A stretch of 50,747 bases of DNA from Vicinamibacteraceae bacterium (GTDB lineage Bacteria > Acidobacteriota > Thermoanaerobaculia > Multivoradales > Multivoraceae). The position numbers and the translations under genes were made by a program. Under the pieces are notes generated by a model. The model saw only the letters and a list, made by a program, of their open reading frames with translations, was not told the origin of the DNA and searched no databases. Positions 32,494 to 41,675 of this stretch are shown piece after piece. The stretch lies in contig JAAXHG010000002.1 in the NCBI GenBank assembly GCA_012270995.1, positions 1 through 50,747 on the forward strand, in the 5' to 3' direction. Each line of letters opens with the position of its first letter. Position 1 is the first letter of the stretch.

Positions 32494-34244
32494 GATACAG
32501 AACCGGCCTCGTTTCTTCTTCCGTGGTAGCGCTCCTGGTCGCGGCGGCTCCGGTCACCGCTCAGCAGGAGACAGATGCCCCCGCCGGCGCAATCCAGGAG
32601 ACCGTCGACGTCGAGGTCGTGAACGTCGATGTCCAGGTGGTCGACAGGCAGGGCATGCCGGTTTCCGGGCTCGATCTCTCCAACTTCCAGGTCTTCGAGA
32701 ACGGCGAGCGGGTCGAACCGGTCAACTTCTACGAAGTCGTGCGAGAAGATCCGGACGCCAACGCGCCGATCTGGCTCGTGCTGTACTTCGATCAGCACAA
32801 CATGCTGTCGGCGAACCGCGACCGTGCGTTGGCGGAGTTGGGGGTCGACCTGCCGGCGGTGCTCGAGGATCGCCGGGTACGGATCATGGTCGCCGCACAC
32901 GACGAGAAGCCGGAGGTCATTCTGGACTTCACCCGAAATTGGGGGGCGATCCGGGGTGCCCTGGACCGTCTGAGGGGTCAGGAGACGGTCGGCGACGCGC
33001 GGGACGGTCTCCGCCAGAGCGCCCAGCTGTCCGTCACGGACATCTTCCAGCGGATGCGCAGCCGCGACCGCATCGATCGCCAGAATGCGGGCCTCGCGAT
33101 CGACGCTCTGTTGGGCGAAATGAGGACCTACGCCCGCGAGGTTCACGCCGACTCGCTGGAGACCTTCGAAGCGCTCGGGAACTTCGTGCGAACGCTGGCC
33201 TGGCTCGAGGGCCGCAAGGCGCTCGTCTTCGTCTCCGACGGTGTGGCCGAACGGCCCGTGGGCACTCTGATGGAGCACATCCAGGACTTGCTGACGGGTG
33301 GAGCCAGCGACGCCGGCGGCCTCGTCGAGAGGGCGGGCGGCGGTCAGGCTCCCGGCGCGCCAGGCACGGGCGGCCTCTTCGACCGCGATGCGAGCATGGA
33401 GGTGGGCCGCCTGCAGCAGGAGGTCGAGCAGTACCGGGCAACGGCGACGATTCAGGCCATCGTGGCCGAGGCGAATACGTACGGCGTGACGCTGGTCGCG
33501 GCGAAGCCGCCGCCGGGCGATGCGGCGACGAGCGCCAGGCGCTCAAGGGGCCGCGGCTCACTGATCGAGATCGCTGACCGCCGGGAAGCGCTCCACAGTC
33601 TGGCCGATGGGACGGGCGGGGTCGCCCGCACAGGTGGCGGAAGACTGACCGGCCTGCTGACCCAGGCCGTGGGCGGCATGCAGTCGTACTACTCGCTCGG
33701 ACTGTCGTCGGCGGACAAGTTCGAGGGCGAGTTCACCTCGATCGAGGTGAGGGTGCGCGGCGTGAGGGGCGCCACGGCGAACTACCGCCAGAGCTACGTG
33801 AAGAAGGGTGTCCGCTCGCGCATCTCGGAGCGGGCGCTGGCGGCCGCGTTTGTCGGCCAGAGCGACAACCAGCACCAGATAGAGGTCAGTGTCGACGCCA
33901 TGATGCCGGTCGAGGGCGAGGACCTGTTCGACGTGCAGATGTGGATCGAGTTCCCGATCAGGAGCGTCGAACTGATCGAGGTGGACGGTGTCCACCGCTC
34001 GGCCACGCGCCTCGTCGTCGTGGCGATGGACGACGAGGATGAGTTGACCGCGGCGCAGCATCTGGAAGTGCCGCTGCAGGTGCCGGCGGAAGCGCTTGCG
34101 GAGGCCCTCGAGAGCCACTACAGGGCCGGGTTGAGGATTCGTCTGCCCCCGGGCCGGCAGCGGATCGCGCTCGGCCTCTGGGATCAGGCGGCGCTGGCGG
34201 GTTCCGTGCTGACCGACGCGCTGACCGTGGGCACGCCGCAGTAG
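32490..34244 (+). CDS. Secreted VWA-domain protein of the Acidobacteria-type family
   Basis: A 584-residue exported protein. The signal peptide ends near VTAQQET. It continues VEVVNVDVQVVDRQGMPVSGL and FQVFENGERVEPVNF, the beta-sandwich that introduces this VWFA-related family (TIGR03436 type), followed by the von Willebrand A fold (IWLVLYFDQHNM and KALVFVSDGVAE, with a DxDxx-like metal-site region). Copies of this family are numerous in Acidobacteriota genomes and their role is unknown, presumably protein binding in the periplasm or at the surface. A Gly/Ala-rich linker is seen near residues 270-300. The ATG overlaps the BVMO stop, suggesting translational coupling of two functionally unrelated genes. 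Confidence 0.8.
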   Translation: MRYRTGLVSSSVVALLVAAAPVTAQQETDAPAGAIQETVDVEVVNVDVQVVDRQGMPVSGLDLSNFQVFENGERVEPVNFYEVVREDPDANAPIWLVLYFDQHNMLSANRDRALAELGVDLPAVLEDRRVRIMVAAHDEKPEVILDFTRNWGAIRGALDRLRGQETVGDARDGLRQSAQLSVTDIFQRMRSRDRIDRQNAGLAIDALLGEMRTYAREVHADSLETFEALGNFVRTLAWLEGRKALVFVSDGVAERPVGTLMEHIQDLLTGGASDAGGLVERAGGGQAPGAPGTGGLFDRDASMEVGRLQQEVEQYRATATIQAIVAEANTYGVTLVAAKPPPGDAATSARRSRGRGSLIEIADRREALHSLADGTGGVARTGGGRLTGLLTQAVGGMQSYYSLGLSSADKFEGEFTSIEVRVRGVRGATANYRQSYVKKGVRSRISERALAAAFVGQSDNQHQIEVSVDAMMPVEGEDLFDVQMWIEFPIRSVELIEVDGVHRSATRLVVVAMDDEDELTAAQHLEVPLQVPAEALAEALESHYRAGLRIRLPPGRQRIALGLWDQAALAGSVLTDALTVGTPQ

Positions 34245-34281
34245 ACCGGCCGTCCGCCCAGTCTGGAAAGGAACTCCGATC

Positions 34282-35052
34282 ATGAAGAACCTGTTCGACG
34301 TCTCCGGCAAGGTGGCCGTGGTCACCGGGGGCTCCCGCGGCATCGGCGCGATGATCGCCCGCGGCTACGTCGAGAACGGCGTACGCACCTACATCAGTTC
34401 GCGCAAGGCGCCGGTCTGCGACGCGATGGCGGAGGAACTCTCAGCTCACGGCGAGTGCATCTCGCTGCCGAACGACCTGTCGACGATCGAGGGGGTCGAG
34501 CGATTCCGCGCCCAGTTCAGGGAGCGCGAGGAACAACTCCACATCCTGGTGAACAACGCCGGCGCCGCCTGGGGAGCGCCGCTCGAGGAGTTTCCCGAGT
34601 CGGGCTGGGACAAGGTGATGAACATCAACCTGAAGGGCCCGTTCTACCTGACCGTCAAGCTGCTCTCCGAGCTGCGCGCCGCGGCCACGGAGGACGACCC
34701 GGCCCGCGTCATCAACATCGCCTCGATCGACGGCCTGCACGTCAACCCGCAGGAGCACTATCCCTACAGCGCCAGCAAGGCCGGGATGGTCCACCTGACC
34801 CGGGCCCTCGCGCGCCGGCTCGCGCCTGAGGACATCACGGTGAACGCCGTTTGCCCGGGGCCGTTCGAGAGCAAGATGATGGAGTACAACCTGCGGAAAT
34901 TCGGCGACGAGATCCGCGCCCGGAACCCCCGCAAGCGAATCGGCACGCCGGAAGACATGGCGGGTGTTTCGATCTACCTGGCGTCCCGCGCCGCGGCCTA
35001 CGTCACCGGCGCCGCCATCCCTGTCGACGGCGGCATCTTCGCGGTGAGCTGA
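34282..35052 (+). CDS. Short-chain dehydrogenase/reductase
   Basis: A 256-residue classical SDR. The NAD(P)-binding motif is VAVVTGGSRGIGAMIARGY, the structural NNAG is in HILVNNAGAAW, and the catalytic residues are Ser in NIASIDG and YxxxK in YPYSASKAGMVHL. The N-terminal FDVSGKVAVVTGG and an Arg/Ser pair after beta-2 (ISSRK) suggest NADP preference and a branch that includes gluconate 5-dehydrogenase and RhlG-like reductases; the substrate is unknown. AAAGGA precedes the ATG. It follows the VWA gene by 37 bp and is convergent with DoxX across 15 bp. Confidence 0.92.
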   Translation: MKNLFDVSGKVAVVTGGSRGIGAMIARGYVENGVRTYISSRKAPVCDAMAEELSAHGECISLPNDLSTIEGVERFRAQFREREEQLHILVNNAGAAWGAPLEEFPESGWDKVMNINLKGPFYLTVKLLSELRAAATEDDPARVINIASIDGLHVNPQEHYPYSASKAGMVHLTRALARRLAPEDITVNAVCPGPFESKMMEYNLRKFGDEIRARNPRKRIGTPEDMAGVSIYLASRAAAYVTGAAIPVDGGIFAVS

Positions 35053-35067
35053 GGGCGTCGGCCTGCT

Positions 35068-35475
35068 TCAGTCTTCGTCGCCGCCGAGGCTGCACGTGCC
35101 GTTGCCCTTGGCGGCGATGTAGAGGAACACGAAACAGAAGAGAGCCGCGAGTTCGCCTCGGTTCACCAGCGGGAACACATAGTGCAGGATGTCGGCGTCC
35201 TCGGGAGCGCGGAACATGTGGCCGATGAAGTAGGCCGCCGCCATCAGTCCGCTGGCGAGGAAGGCGGCGTAGCGGGTGTAGAGACCGAGAACGATCAGGG
35301 CTCCGCCGATCAGCTCGATCGGACCCGCGATGTAGAGGGTCGCCGCCGGTACCTCCGGGGCTTCAAGCGGGAAGCCCAGCAGCTTCTGCGCGCCGTGCCA
35401 GAGGAACAGGAATCCGGCGACGATCCGCATCGCGGCGTATGTCTGAGGCTGGCGGTTCTTCAACGAGTCGAGCAT
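35068..35475 (-). CDS. DoxX-family membrane protein
   Basis: A 135-residue protein with four hydrophobic helices. YAAMRIVAGFLFLWHGAQKL, followed by GPIELIGGALIVLGLYTRYA and GLMAAAYFIGHM, are hallmarks of DoxX/SURF4-like proteins. Members are linked to respiratory electron transfer, thiosulphate oxidation or redox stress, often without defined function. The start at 35475 has GGGAGGGACGCG upstream; the longer frame from 35589 lacks a ribosome site. A cysteine near the C-terminus (GNGTCSLGG) is unpaired. Confidence 0.85.
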   Translation of the reverse strand: MLDSLKNRQPQTYAAMRIVAGFLFLWHGAQKLLGFPLEAPEVPAATLYIAGPIELIGGALIVLGLYTRYAAFLASGLMAAAYFIGHMFRAPEDADILHYVFPLVNRGELAALFCFVFLYIAAKGNGTCSLGGDED

Positions 35476-35516
35476 CGCGTCCCTCCCGGGGCTGTCGTTG
35501 TGGGTGGCTTGCATCT

Positions 35517-36425
35517 CTAGCCTAGCGTTTCGAGGATCGGCTTCGTCAAGCCCGGCGATTTCGACGGCGTCGTGGGCGTCCGACTCCATGGCCGGCGAAG
35601 CGGGGAGAGCGGCCTCGCCGCGGGTTGCTGGAGCCGACTCAGGTGATCCCCGTGGCGGCAGGCGATCAGCAGGCGGTGGGGCCGGTCCTTGATCAGGCTG
35701 CGCTCGAAGGGGACGATGCGGAACGCCCAGTTCCGGAGCGCCGGGAACTCCTCGAAGTTCCGGTGAAGGGTGAAGACGCCGACGGTGCGGCCGTGCGCGA
35801 TCGTCTCGAACTCGCTCCAGAAGTCGGCGAGCGACCAGTGGAAGCCGGCGGCGTAGAAGGAATAGACGAGGTCGTAGGGTCCGGGCAGGGCGTCGAGGCG
35901 GTGGTCAAGTCCATGGGCGTCGAAGATGCGGAAGTTCGGCACCTCGTTGTGCTCCAGCACCTGGCGCAGCGTCGTGAGATCGCCGCAGAAGGAGCGGTCG
36001 CTCCGTTCCCCGCTGCGCGGGTAGTCGATCCGCGGGCCGTCGCCGTCGTAGAGGTGGAACTCGGTTTCCTCCCAGCCGAGTGCGCGCCGGAAGAAGGCGG
36101 TCGAGCGGCCGAGGCCGCAGCCGATGTCGAGCGCCTTGCCGGGGCGAGGCATGGTGCGGAGCACGGGCTCGGCGGCGTCGAACTCGCCCCAACAGGAGCC
36201 GTTCTGGGTGAGTTCCCAGAACGACCGCGAGGACTCTCCGGGTTCGAGGTGGAACTGCGGCGACAGGCGGGAGATCGCCGCCACCATCTCCGCCGTCATC
36301 GGAGGCGACCGGAAGTGCCGTTCCCGATTTCGGAAACGCGGGTGGATGTCGGCCGCCGAGAGTTCGCGGCCGGTGCGCTTGCGCCATTCCGCACGCAGCC
36401 TGGGTAGCAGGAAGGAGAGGTCCAT
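35517..36425 (-). CDS. SAM-dependent methyltransferase-like protein
   Basis: A 302-residue putative class I methyltransferase. Motif I for S-adenosylmethionine binding is KALDIGCGLGRSTAFFRRAL; the acidic residue after strand 2 is in EFHLYDGDGPR, and an aromatic-rich motif IV-like segment YDLVYSFYAAGFHWSL follows. The N-terminal 80 residues (MDLSFLLPRLRAEWRKRTGR) are helical. The last 50 residues are Pro/Arg/Ser-rich and continue only because the GC-rich frame lacks a stop, so the original end may have been lost near HGDHLSR. The target is unknown. No clear Shine-Dalgarno precedes 36425. Confidence 0.7.
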   Translation of the reverse strand: MDLSFLLPRLRAEWRKRTGRELSAADIHPRFRNRERHFRSPPMTAEMVAAISRLSPQFHLEPGESSRSFWELTQNGSCWGEFDAAEPVLRTMPRPGKALDIGCGLGRSTAFFRRALGWEETEFHLYDGDGPRIDYPRSGERSDRSFCGDLTTLRQVLEHNEVPNFRIFDAHGLDHRLDALPGPYDLVYSFYAAGFHWSLADFWSEFETIAHGRTVGVFTLHRNFEEFPALRNWAFRIVPFERSLIKDRPHRLLIACRHGDHLSRLQQPAARPLSPLRRPWSRTPTTPSKSPGLTKPILETLG

Positions 36426-36502
36426 CTGAATGCAGAGCGTAGTTTCGCGCGGAGCGGATGCCGGCCAGAAGGCCGGCGCGCCGACAGTCTCCGTGTCTCC
36501 GG

Positions 36503-39500
36503 CTAGCGCCGGACGCGGATCGGGAAGGGTGGCTTCGCCGGCTCGGCGGGCGGGTTCGCCTCCAGTTGCTCGAGGACCATCTCGATCGCCTTCTCGAGTT
36601 GCGGGTCGCGGCCGGCGATGATGTCCGCGGGCCACTGCTCGACGTCGACGTCGGGCGGCACGCCGACGTTCTCGACCACGAAGCCGTCCTCGGTCCAGAT
36701 CGCCAGGTTCGGGGCGGTGACGAAACCGCCGTCCATCAGGACGGGGAAGCCGAGCGTGCCGACCAGACCGCCCCAGGTCCGCTTGCCGACCAGCGGGCCG
36801 AGGCCGAGCTTGCGGAACATCCACGGCAGCAGGTCGCCGCCGGAGCCGGCCGTCTCGTCGATGATCATGACCTTCGGCCCCAGGATGGCGCCGCTGGGCG
36901 TACGGAAGTCGGCGCCGTAGCGGGTCGCCCAGTGGCTGATATACGGGCGCCGCAGGTGGTCGATGTAGTAGTCCGCGACCTGGCCGCCGCCGTTGAAGCG
37001 CTCGTCGACGATCAGGGCCTGCTTGTGGACCTGAGGGAAGAAGTACCGCTTGAAGTAGGTGTGCCCGAGGGTGGTCGTGTTCGGCACGTAGACGTAGGCG
37101 ACCCGGCCGTCGGTGGCCTCGTCGACCTTCGCCAGGTTGCCCTCGACCCACTCCCGGTTGCGGAGCGCCGACTCGTTCGGGATCGGCACCACGGACACGG
37201 TGCGCGAACCGGAACCGTCCGCGTTCGGACCGACCGTGATCTCCGTGATCTTGCCGGCGGTGTTCTCGAAGTGCGCGAAGACGTTGTCCGAGGCTTCGAG
37301 GTCGACGCCGCCTATGGCAAGCAGGTACTCGCCGGCGGACACGGAGACGCCCGGCTCGGTGAGCGGCGCGCGCAGTTCGGGGTTCCAGTTCAGGCCGCCG
37401 AGGACGTGGGCGAACCGGTAGCGGCCGTCGGCGATCTCGAAGTCGGCGCCGAGCAGGCCGCCGCCGACGCGCTCCGGGTCGGCTCGCCGGTCGCCGCCGC
37501 CGACCCGGTGGTGGCCGACGGCGATCTCGCTGCACATCCAGCGCAGCACCTTGTTCAGGTCGGCGCGGGTTGCGATGTCGGCCAGGAAGCCGCTGTACTT
37601 CTCGGCCATCGCCGGCCAGTCGGCGCCGTGCATGCCCGGGTCGTAGAAGTAGTCGCGGTTGATCCGCCAGACCTCGTCGTAGATCTGCTTCCACTCGGCG
37701 CGCGGATCGATGCGGACCGTCAGCTTGTCGACCGCCATGGCGCTTTGCGCGCGGTCGATCTTGCCGCCGGCGTTCGCGATGCCGAAGTCGTTCTGGCCGG
37801 CGTAGAGCAGCTTCTTGCCGTCGGCGCTAAGCGAGAAGCCGCCGACGCCGGAGAGCAGCACGGTTTCCTCGCGATCCTCCAGGTTGAAGAGGACGAGATC
37901 GCCGCCGCCTCCGCCGAACCGGCCCGCGGGTTGCGAGCGAAGGTAGTAGAGCTTGCCCGCTTCGCCGGCTTCCAGGTTGCTGTAGCCGCCGGCCCGGACG
38001 GGCAGTGCGAGGATGCGCTGGTTCAGGCCCTCGAAATCGATCTCGACCTGGGGCCCTTCGGCGTCTTCACCGTCGCTGTCGGCTTCGGTGTGGTCGTCCT
38101 CCTCGGCCTCCGCGTCGCCTTCGTCCGACTCCACGGCCTCCTCGTCGCTCTCCGCGGCAAGCGGCGATTCGCCGTCCTGGCGCAGGACCGCGAGATAGAT
38201 CGCGCTCGACAGTTCCATGTCCGCGTTCGACATGGCGAACCAGTGCTTTACCGGCCCCGCGTCGGTCGAGGCGCGGAAGTAGAGATAGTCGCCGCTCCGG
38301 TCGAAGACGGGCTCGCCGACCTCGCTCAGCCCGTCGGTCACCGGGTGGGATGTCCTCGCCTCGACGTCGTATACGAACACCTGCTGCATGTAGGAGCGCG
38401 TGTTCAACGTGTAGGCGACGTAGCGTGAATCCGGCGCCCAGGAGTGGCCGGGCCGGGGCGGGAAGGAGGGACCGTAGTAGTACTCGCTCGCCACCTTCGC
38501 CACGTCGCCGCTGTCGAGATCGATGACGAACAGGGACATCGAGTTGTCGACGTAGCTGATCCTCTCGCCGTCGGGCGACCACTCGGGGCCGTGGTAGAAG
38601 CCGTTGCCGCCGCGTTCGCCGCCCAGCTCGTAGCGGCGAACATCGCCGCTCTCCTGGTCGCGGACGTGGAGTCCGTACTCGCCGCCCTCGTCCGAGAAGA
38701 AAGCGATGCTGGCGCCATCGGGCGACCAGGAAGGGTCGCGCTCGTGGACGCCGGGAGTGCGGGTCAGGTTGCGGGCGTCACCCTTCCTGGCCGGCAGGGT
38801 CAGCACCTCGCCCCGATAGCCGAACGCGGCGCGGGCGCCGGTGGGAGAGATGGACGCGCTGCGGATGTTCTCGGGCCCTTCGACCCAGCGGGACCTGGTC
38901 TCGGTCAGGTCGGCCGCGACGCCGATCCGCAGGCGCTCATGGCGGTCCGAGGCCGGATCGTAGACGTGCAGGTAGCCGGCCTGCTCGTAGATCACGGTGT
39001 CTGTGGAACCCGAGAGATCCTCGACGTGGAAGTCCTCGAACTCGGAATGCCGGACGATCTCGCCGCTACCCGTGTCGAAGGAGTACAGGTTGAACTCGCC
39101 GTCCCGGTCGGAGCGGAAGAAGACCCGGTTGCCGATCCAGGTCGGATCCGTGTCGTTGCAGCGGCCTTCGGGTTGCGGGATCGTCTGCACGGAGTGATTG
39201 CGGGTGTCGTAGATCCAGATCCGCGACGTCGTGCCGCCACGGTAGTTCTTCCACTGCTCGAAGCGCTCGGGGGTGGGGATGTAGGCGATGCGGCTGCCGT
39301 CGGGCGAGTAGCTGGCCCGCAGCCCATGGGGAATCGGCAGCTTCGCGGGCAACCCGCCGGTCAGCGGCACGGTGAAGAGCTGGAAGTGGCGGTTCGTGAA
39401 CATGCTGCGCTGGGAAGCGAACAGCACGGCCGAACCGTCGACGGTGAAGCCCTGAACCAGATCGGCGCCCGGGTGCCAGGTGAGCCGCTTCGGCTCGCCG

Positions 39501-39820
39501 CCCGCGGCAGGCATGACGAAGACGTCGACGTTGCCGTCGTACTCGGCGCTGAACGCCACTAGCGTGCCGTCGGGAGAGAAGCGGGGACCGGTCTCCGTCC
39601 CCTCGTGGGAGGTCAGCCGTCGCGCGCTGGAGCCATCGCGGCCGGCGATCCACAAGTCGCCGGCATAGGCGAACGCCAGATGGTCCGCGCTCACCGCGGG
39701 CTGGGACAGCAGCCTGGTGTCCGTGACGTCGATCGCGTGAAGGGCGGTTGCCAGCGTGCCGGCTGCAACGGCGGCGATGGCAGGGGTCAGAAAGCGGTTC
39801 CTGTTCGCGGTTGGATTCAT
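36503..39820 (-). CDS. Tricorn-like S41 peptidase with beta-propeller domains
   Basis: A 1105-residue exported protease. A signal peptide (FLTPAIAAVAAGTLATALHA) is followed by WD40/PD40 propeller repeats with family text such as GTETGPRFSPDGTLVAFSAE, then a second propeller, a PDZ-like segment and the S41 catalytic domain. The nucleophile is probably S993 in DETAGSGGDLLPWMF. Tricorn-type enzymes trim peptides of 6-12 residues after larger proteases; secreted homologues are common in Acidobacteriota and Bacteroidota. A Glu/Asp-rich insert of about 35 residues separates the propellers from the C-terminal half. The ATG at 39820 has GAGGGA upstream. The frame is open to 40033 but that part lacks protein character. 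Confidence 0.9.
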   Translation of the reverse strand: MNPTANRNRFLTPAIAAVAAGTLATALHAIDVTDTRLLSQPAVSADHLAFAYAGDLWIAGRDGSSARRLTSHEGTETGPRFSPDGTLVAFSAEYDGNVDVFVMPAAGGEPKRLTWHPGADLVQGFTVDGSAVLFASQRSMFTNRHFQLFTVPLTGGLPAKLPIPHGLRASYSPDGSRIAYIPTPERFEQWKNYRGGTTSRIWIYDTRNHSVQTIPQPEGRCNDTDPTWIGNRVFFRSDRDGEFNLYSFDTGSGEIVRHSEFEDFHVEDLSGSTDTVIYEQAGYLHVYDPASDRHERLRIGVAADLTETRSRWVEGPENIRSASISPTGARAAFGYRGEVLTLPARKGDARNLTRTPGVHERDPSWSPDGASIAFFSDEGGEYGLHVRDQESGDVRRYELGGERGGNGFYHGPEWSPDGERISYVDNSMSLFVIDLDSGDVAKVASEYYYGPSFPPRPGHSWAPDSRYVAYTLNTRSYMQQVFVYDVEARTSHPVTDGLSEVGEPVFDRSGDYLYFRASTDAGPVKHWFAMSNADMELSSAIYLAVLRQDGESPLAAESDEEAVESDEGDAEAEEDDHTEADSDGEDAEGPQVEIDFEGLNQRILALPVRAGGYSNLEAGEAGKLYYLRSQPAGRFGGGGGDLVLFNLEDREETVLLSGVGGFSLSADGKKLLYAGQNDFGIANAGGKIDRAQSAMAVDKLTVRIDPRAEWKQIYDEVWRINRDYFYDPGMHGADWPAMAEKYSGFLADIATRADLNKVLRWMCSEIAVGHHRVGGGDRRADPERVGGGLLGADFEIADGRYRFAHVLGGLNWNPELRAPLTEPGVSVSAGEYLLAIGGVDLEASDNVFAHFENTAGKITEITVGPNADGSGSRTVSVVPIPNESALRNREWVEGNLAKVDEATDGRVAYVYVPNTTTLGHTYFKRYFFPQVHKQALIVDERFNGGGQVADYYIDHLRRPYISHWATRYGADFRTPSGAILGPKVMIIDETAGSGGDLLPWMFRKLGLGPLVGKRTWGGLVGTLGFPVLMDGGFVTAPNLAIWTEDGFVVENVGVPPDVDVEQWPADIIAGRDPQLEKAIEMVLEQLEANPPAEPAKPPFPIRVRR

Positions 39821-39879
39821 GTCGGTCCCTCGCAAGTCGGGTCGGTCCTGGCGGTTTCGGCGGCTGGTACTCTGCCACG

Positions 39880-40839
39880 ATGCGCAACAAGGAAGTCGGA
39901 TCTCCTGAACCTGCCCGGATTCCGCGTCGGCAGTTCCTCGCCGGAGGCGCCGCGGCGGCAACGGCGCTTGCCGTTGGCGCGGTGCCGGGGACGTCCGCCG
40001 CGCGTGCCGCCCAGCCTGCAAACGGAGGCGCATTCCAGCTCAAGTACGCGCCCCACTTCGGGATGTTCCGGCACCACGCCGGTAACGACCACATCGACCA
40101 GCTCCGCTTCATGCACGACGAGGGGTTTCGGGCGCTCGAGGACAACGGCATGGGCGGCCGCGAGCCGGCGCTCCAGGAGAAGATCGCCGCGGAGCTGGAC
40201 CGCCTGGGAATGGAGATGGGCGTGTTCGTCGCTCACACCTCGTGGGGTGGCGTGAGTTTCGCTTCCTCCGACCCTTCGGCCCGCGAGGCGATCGAGGCCG
40301 ACATGAGAAAGGCGGTCGAGATCGGGAAGAGGGTGAACGCGACGTGGTGCACCGTCGTGCCGGGCCAGCTCGACCCGGGTCTCGAGTGGGAATACCAGAC
40401 CGCCAACGTGATCGAGAACCTGAAGCGGGCCGCGGCGATCCTCGAGCCGGCCGGACTCGTGGCGGTGCTCGAGCCGCTCAATCACTGGACGAACCACCCA
40501 GGCGTGTTCCTGACCGGGATTCCTCAGGCGTACCAGATCTGCAAGGCGGTTGGGTCGCCCTCGGTCAAGATTCTGAACGACCTGTACCACCAGCAGATCA
40601 CCGAGGGAAACCTGATTCCGAACCTCGACCGGGCCTGGGACGAGATCGCCTACATCCAGGTCGGCGACAACCCGGGGCGCAAGGAGCCGACCACGGGCGA
40701 AATCAACTACCTCAACGTGTTCCGGCACCTGAAGAGCAAGGGCTTCGACGGCATCGTCGGCATGGAGCACGGGAACTCGCTGCCGGGCCGGGAGGGCGAG
40801 CGGGCCGTGATCGACGCCTACCGGGAGTGCGACGCCTGA
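39880..40839 (+). CDS. Tat-exported TIM-barrel protein (hydroxypyruvate isomerase/xylose isomerase-like)
   Basis: A 319-residue protein with a twin-arginine signal (RIPRRQFLAGGAAAATALAV), so it is folded in the cytoplasm and exported by Tat. The mature part is an AP-endonuclease-2 type TIM barrel: KYAPHFGMFRHHAGNDHIDQ, VLEPLNHWTNHPGVFLTG, VKILNDLYHQQITEGNL, AYIQVGDNPGRKEP and FDGIVGMEHGN supply Glu, Asp, His and Glu ligands for a divalent metal, as in hydroxypyruvate isomerase. Sugar isomerase or epimerase activity is likely; the substrate is unknown. It is divergent from the tricorn-like gene and ends at a strong hairpin. Confidence 0.88.
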   Translation: MRNKEVGSPEPARIPRRQFLAGGAAAATALAVGAVPGTSAARAAQPANGGAFQLKYAPHFGMFRHHAGNDHIDQLRFMHDEGFRALEDNGMGGREPALQEKIAAELDRLGMEMGVFVAHTSWGGVSFASSDPSAREAIEADMRKAVEIGKRVNATWCTVVPGQLDPGLEWEYQTANVIENLKRAAAILEPAGLVAVLEPLNHWTNHPGVFLTGIPQAYQICKAVGSPSVKILNDLYHQQITEGNLIPNLDRAWDEIAYIQVGDNPGRKEPTTGEINYLNVFRHLKSKGFDGIVGMEHGNSLPGREGERAVIDAYRECDA

Positions 40840-40843
40840 GGTG

Positions 40844-40879
40844 AGCGGCGCCCGGGCCGAAGAGGCCCGGGCCGTCGCT
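40844..40879. terminator. Strong bidirectional terminator hairpin
   Basis: GCCCGGGCC (40850-40858) pairs perfectly with GGCCCGGGC (40864-40872) around GAAGA; the stem extends outward (AGCGGC with GTCGCT, one bulged base) to about 15 bp. It lies between the convergent TIM-barrel and DUF2911 genes. There is no long T-tract. Confidence 0.7.
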
Positions 40880-40900
40880 GAGGACTGAGTTCGCCGAGAG

Positions 40901-41509
40901 CTACTGGGCGACGCCGAAGGGCAGGACGCCCATCTGGTTGTCCCACATCACGACGATCGCGCCTCCGGCGTCCGAGACATCGGAGAACAGGATGGTCATC
41001 TGGTCGAGGGAGAACTCCTCCGTCGAGGTCATCATTGGCGCGCGGACGACGTCGTGCTCGGGGTTGTAGCCGTAGGCGCCCCACGTGAGGCCCTCTTCCA
41101 TCTTGGCGCGGTCGAAGGCCTCCATGTAGCCCTGCCTCGAGATGATCGCGGTCCAGGCGCCTTCCTTCAGTTCGATGAAGAAGCTGTACTCGCCCGCCGG
41201 CACCGTCGTGCCGCCGATCATAAGGTCGGCTTCCGTCTTTATCCGGGTCGTCACGTTCGCGCCGGCGCGCCATAGCGGGCCGCCGGCGTTCAGCGCCTGG
41301 CCGTACTCCTCGCCGGAGCCGAAGACGCCGTTCCGTCCTCGCAGGATCGGCCGGCTGTAGGTGATGTCGATCCACGCGTCGCCGATCTGGGTCGAGGCGG
41401 CGCCTTCGGGGCTGGCGGGCCGGTCGCCCTGGCCCGCGGCGGGCGCGAGGCCGATCGCCGCGATGCAGAAGCAGAGGATGAGAACGCGGCAGGCAGTCTG
41501 TCGGTACAT
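40901..41509 (-). CDS. Secreted DUF2911 protein
   Basis: A 202-residue exported protein with a signal peptide ending near PAAGQ. The mature domain is the DUF2911 family: IGDAWIDITYSRPILRGRNG, VFGSGEEYGQALN, RAGANVTTRIKTEADLMIGG, VPAGEYSFFIEL and DVVRAPMM. DUF2911 proteins are beta-rich, usually periplasmic or secreted and functionally uncharacterised, and are common in Bacteroidota and Acidobacteriota. The ATG at 41509 has no strong Shine-Dalgarno. The repeat at 41559-41603 lies 50 bp upstream, probably in its promoter. Confidence 0.85.
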   Translation of the reverse strand: MYRQTACRVLILCFCIAAIGLAPAAGQGDRPASPEGAASTQIGDAWIDITYSRPILRGRNGVFGSGEEYGQALNAGGPLWRAGANVTTRIKTEADLMIGGTTVPAGEYSFFIELKEGAWTAIISRQGYMEAFDRAKMEEGLTWGAYGYNPEHDVVRAPMMTSTEEFSLDQMTILFSDVSDAGGAIVVMWDNQMGVLPFGVAQ

Positions 41510-41558
41510 TGTCGCTGGGTCTCCTGAGGGATGGGGATGCTGATTCTCTCGCGAACGC

Positions 41559-41603
41559 GGACTCTAGCAGCGTTCGCAGCCGTCAGGATAGTTCCATGCA
41601 AGC
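41559..41603 (-). repeat. Shortened inverted copy of the 21.5-kb repeat element
   Basis: On the minus strand this 45-bp stretch reads GCTTGCATGGAACTA, TCC, then TGACGGCTGCGAACGCTGCT and AGAGTCC. The two flanking parts match the 21446-21566 element (15 and 22 identical bases); the 25-nt middle containing the hairpin is replaced by three bases. As at 21.5 kb, it faces the gene that starts just downstream. Confidence 0.85.
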
Positions 41604-41675
41604 CCGTGGCGGGACCCGGGACGAGTTTGACCAGCAGGACCTGGAGTAATCTCCGATGGGGCAGATGAGGCCGTC

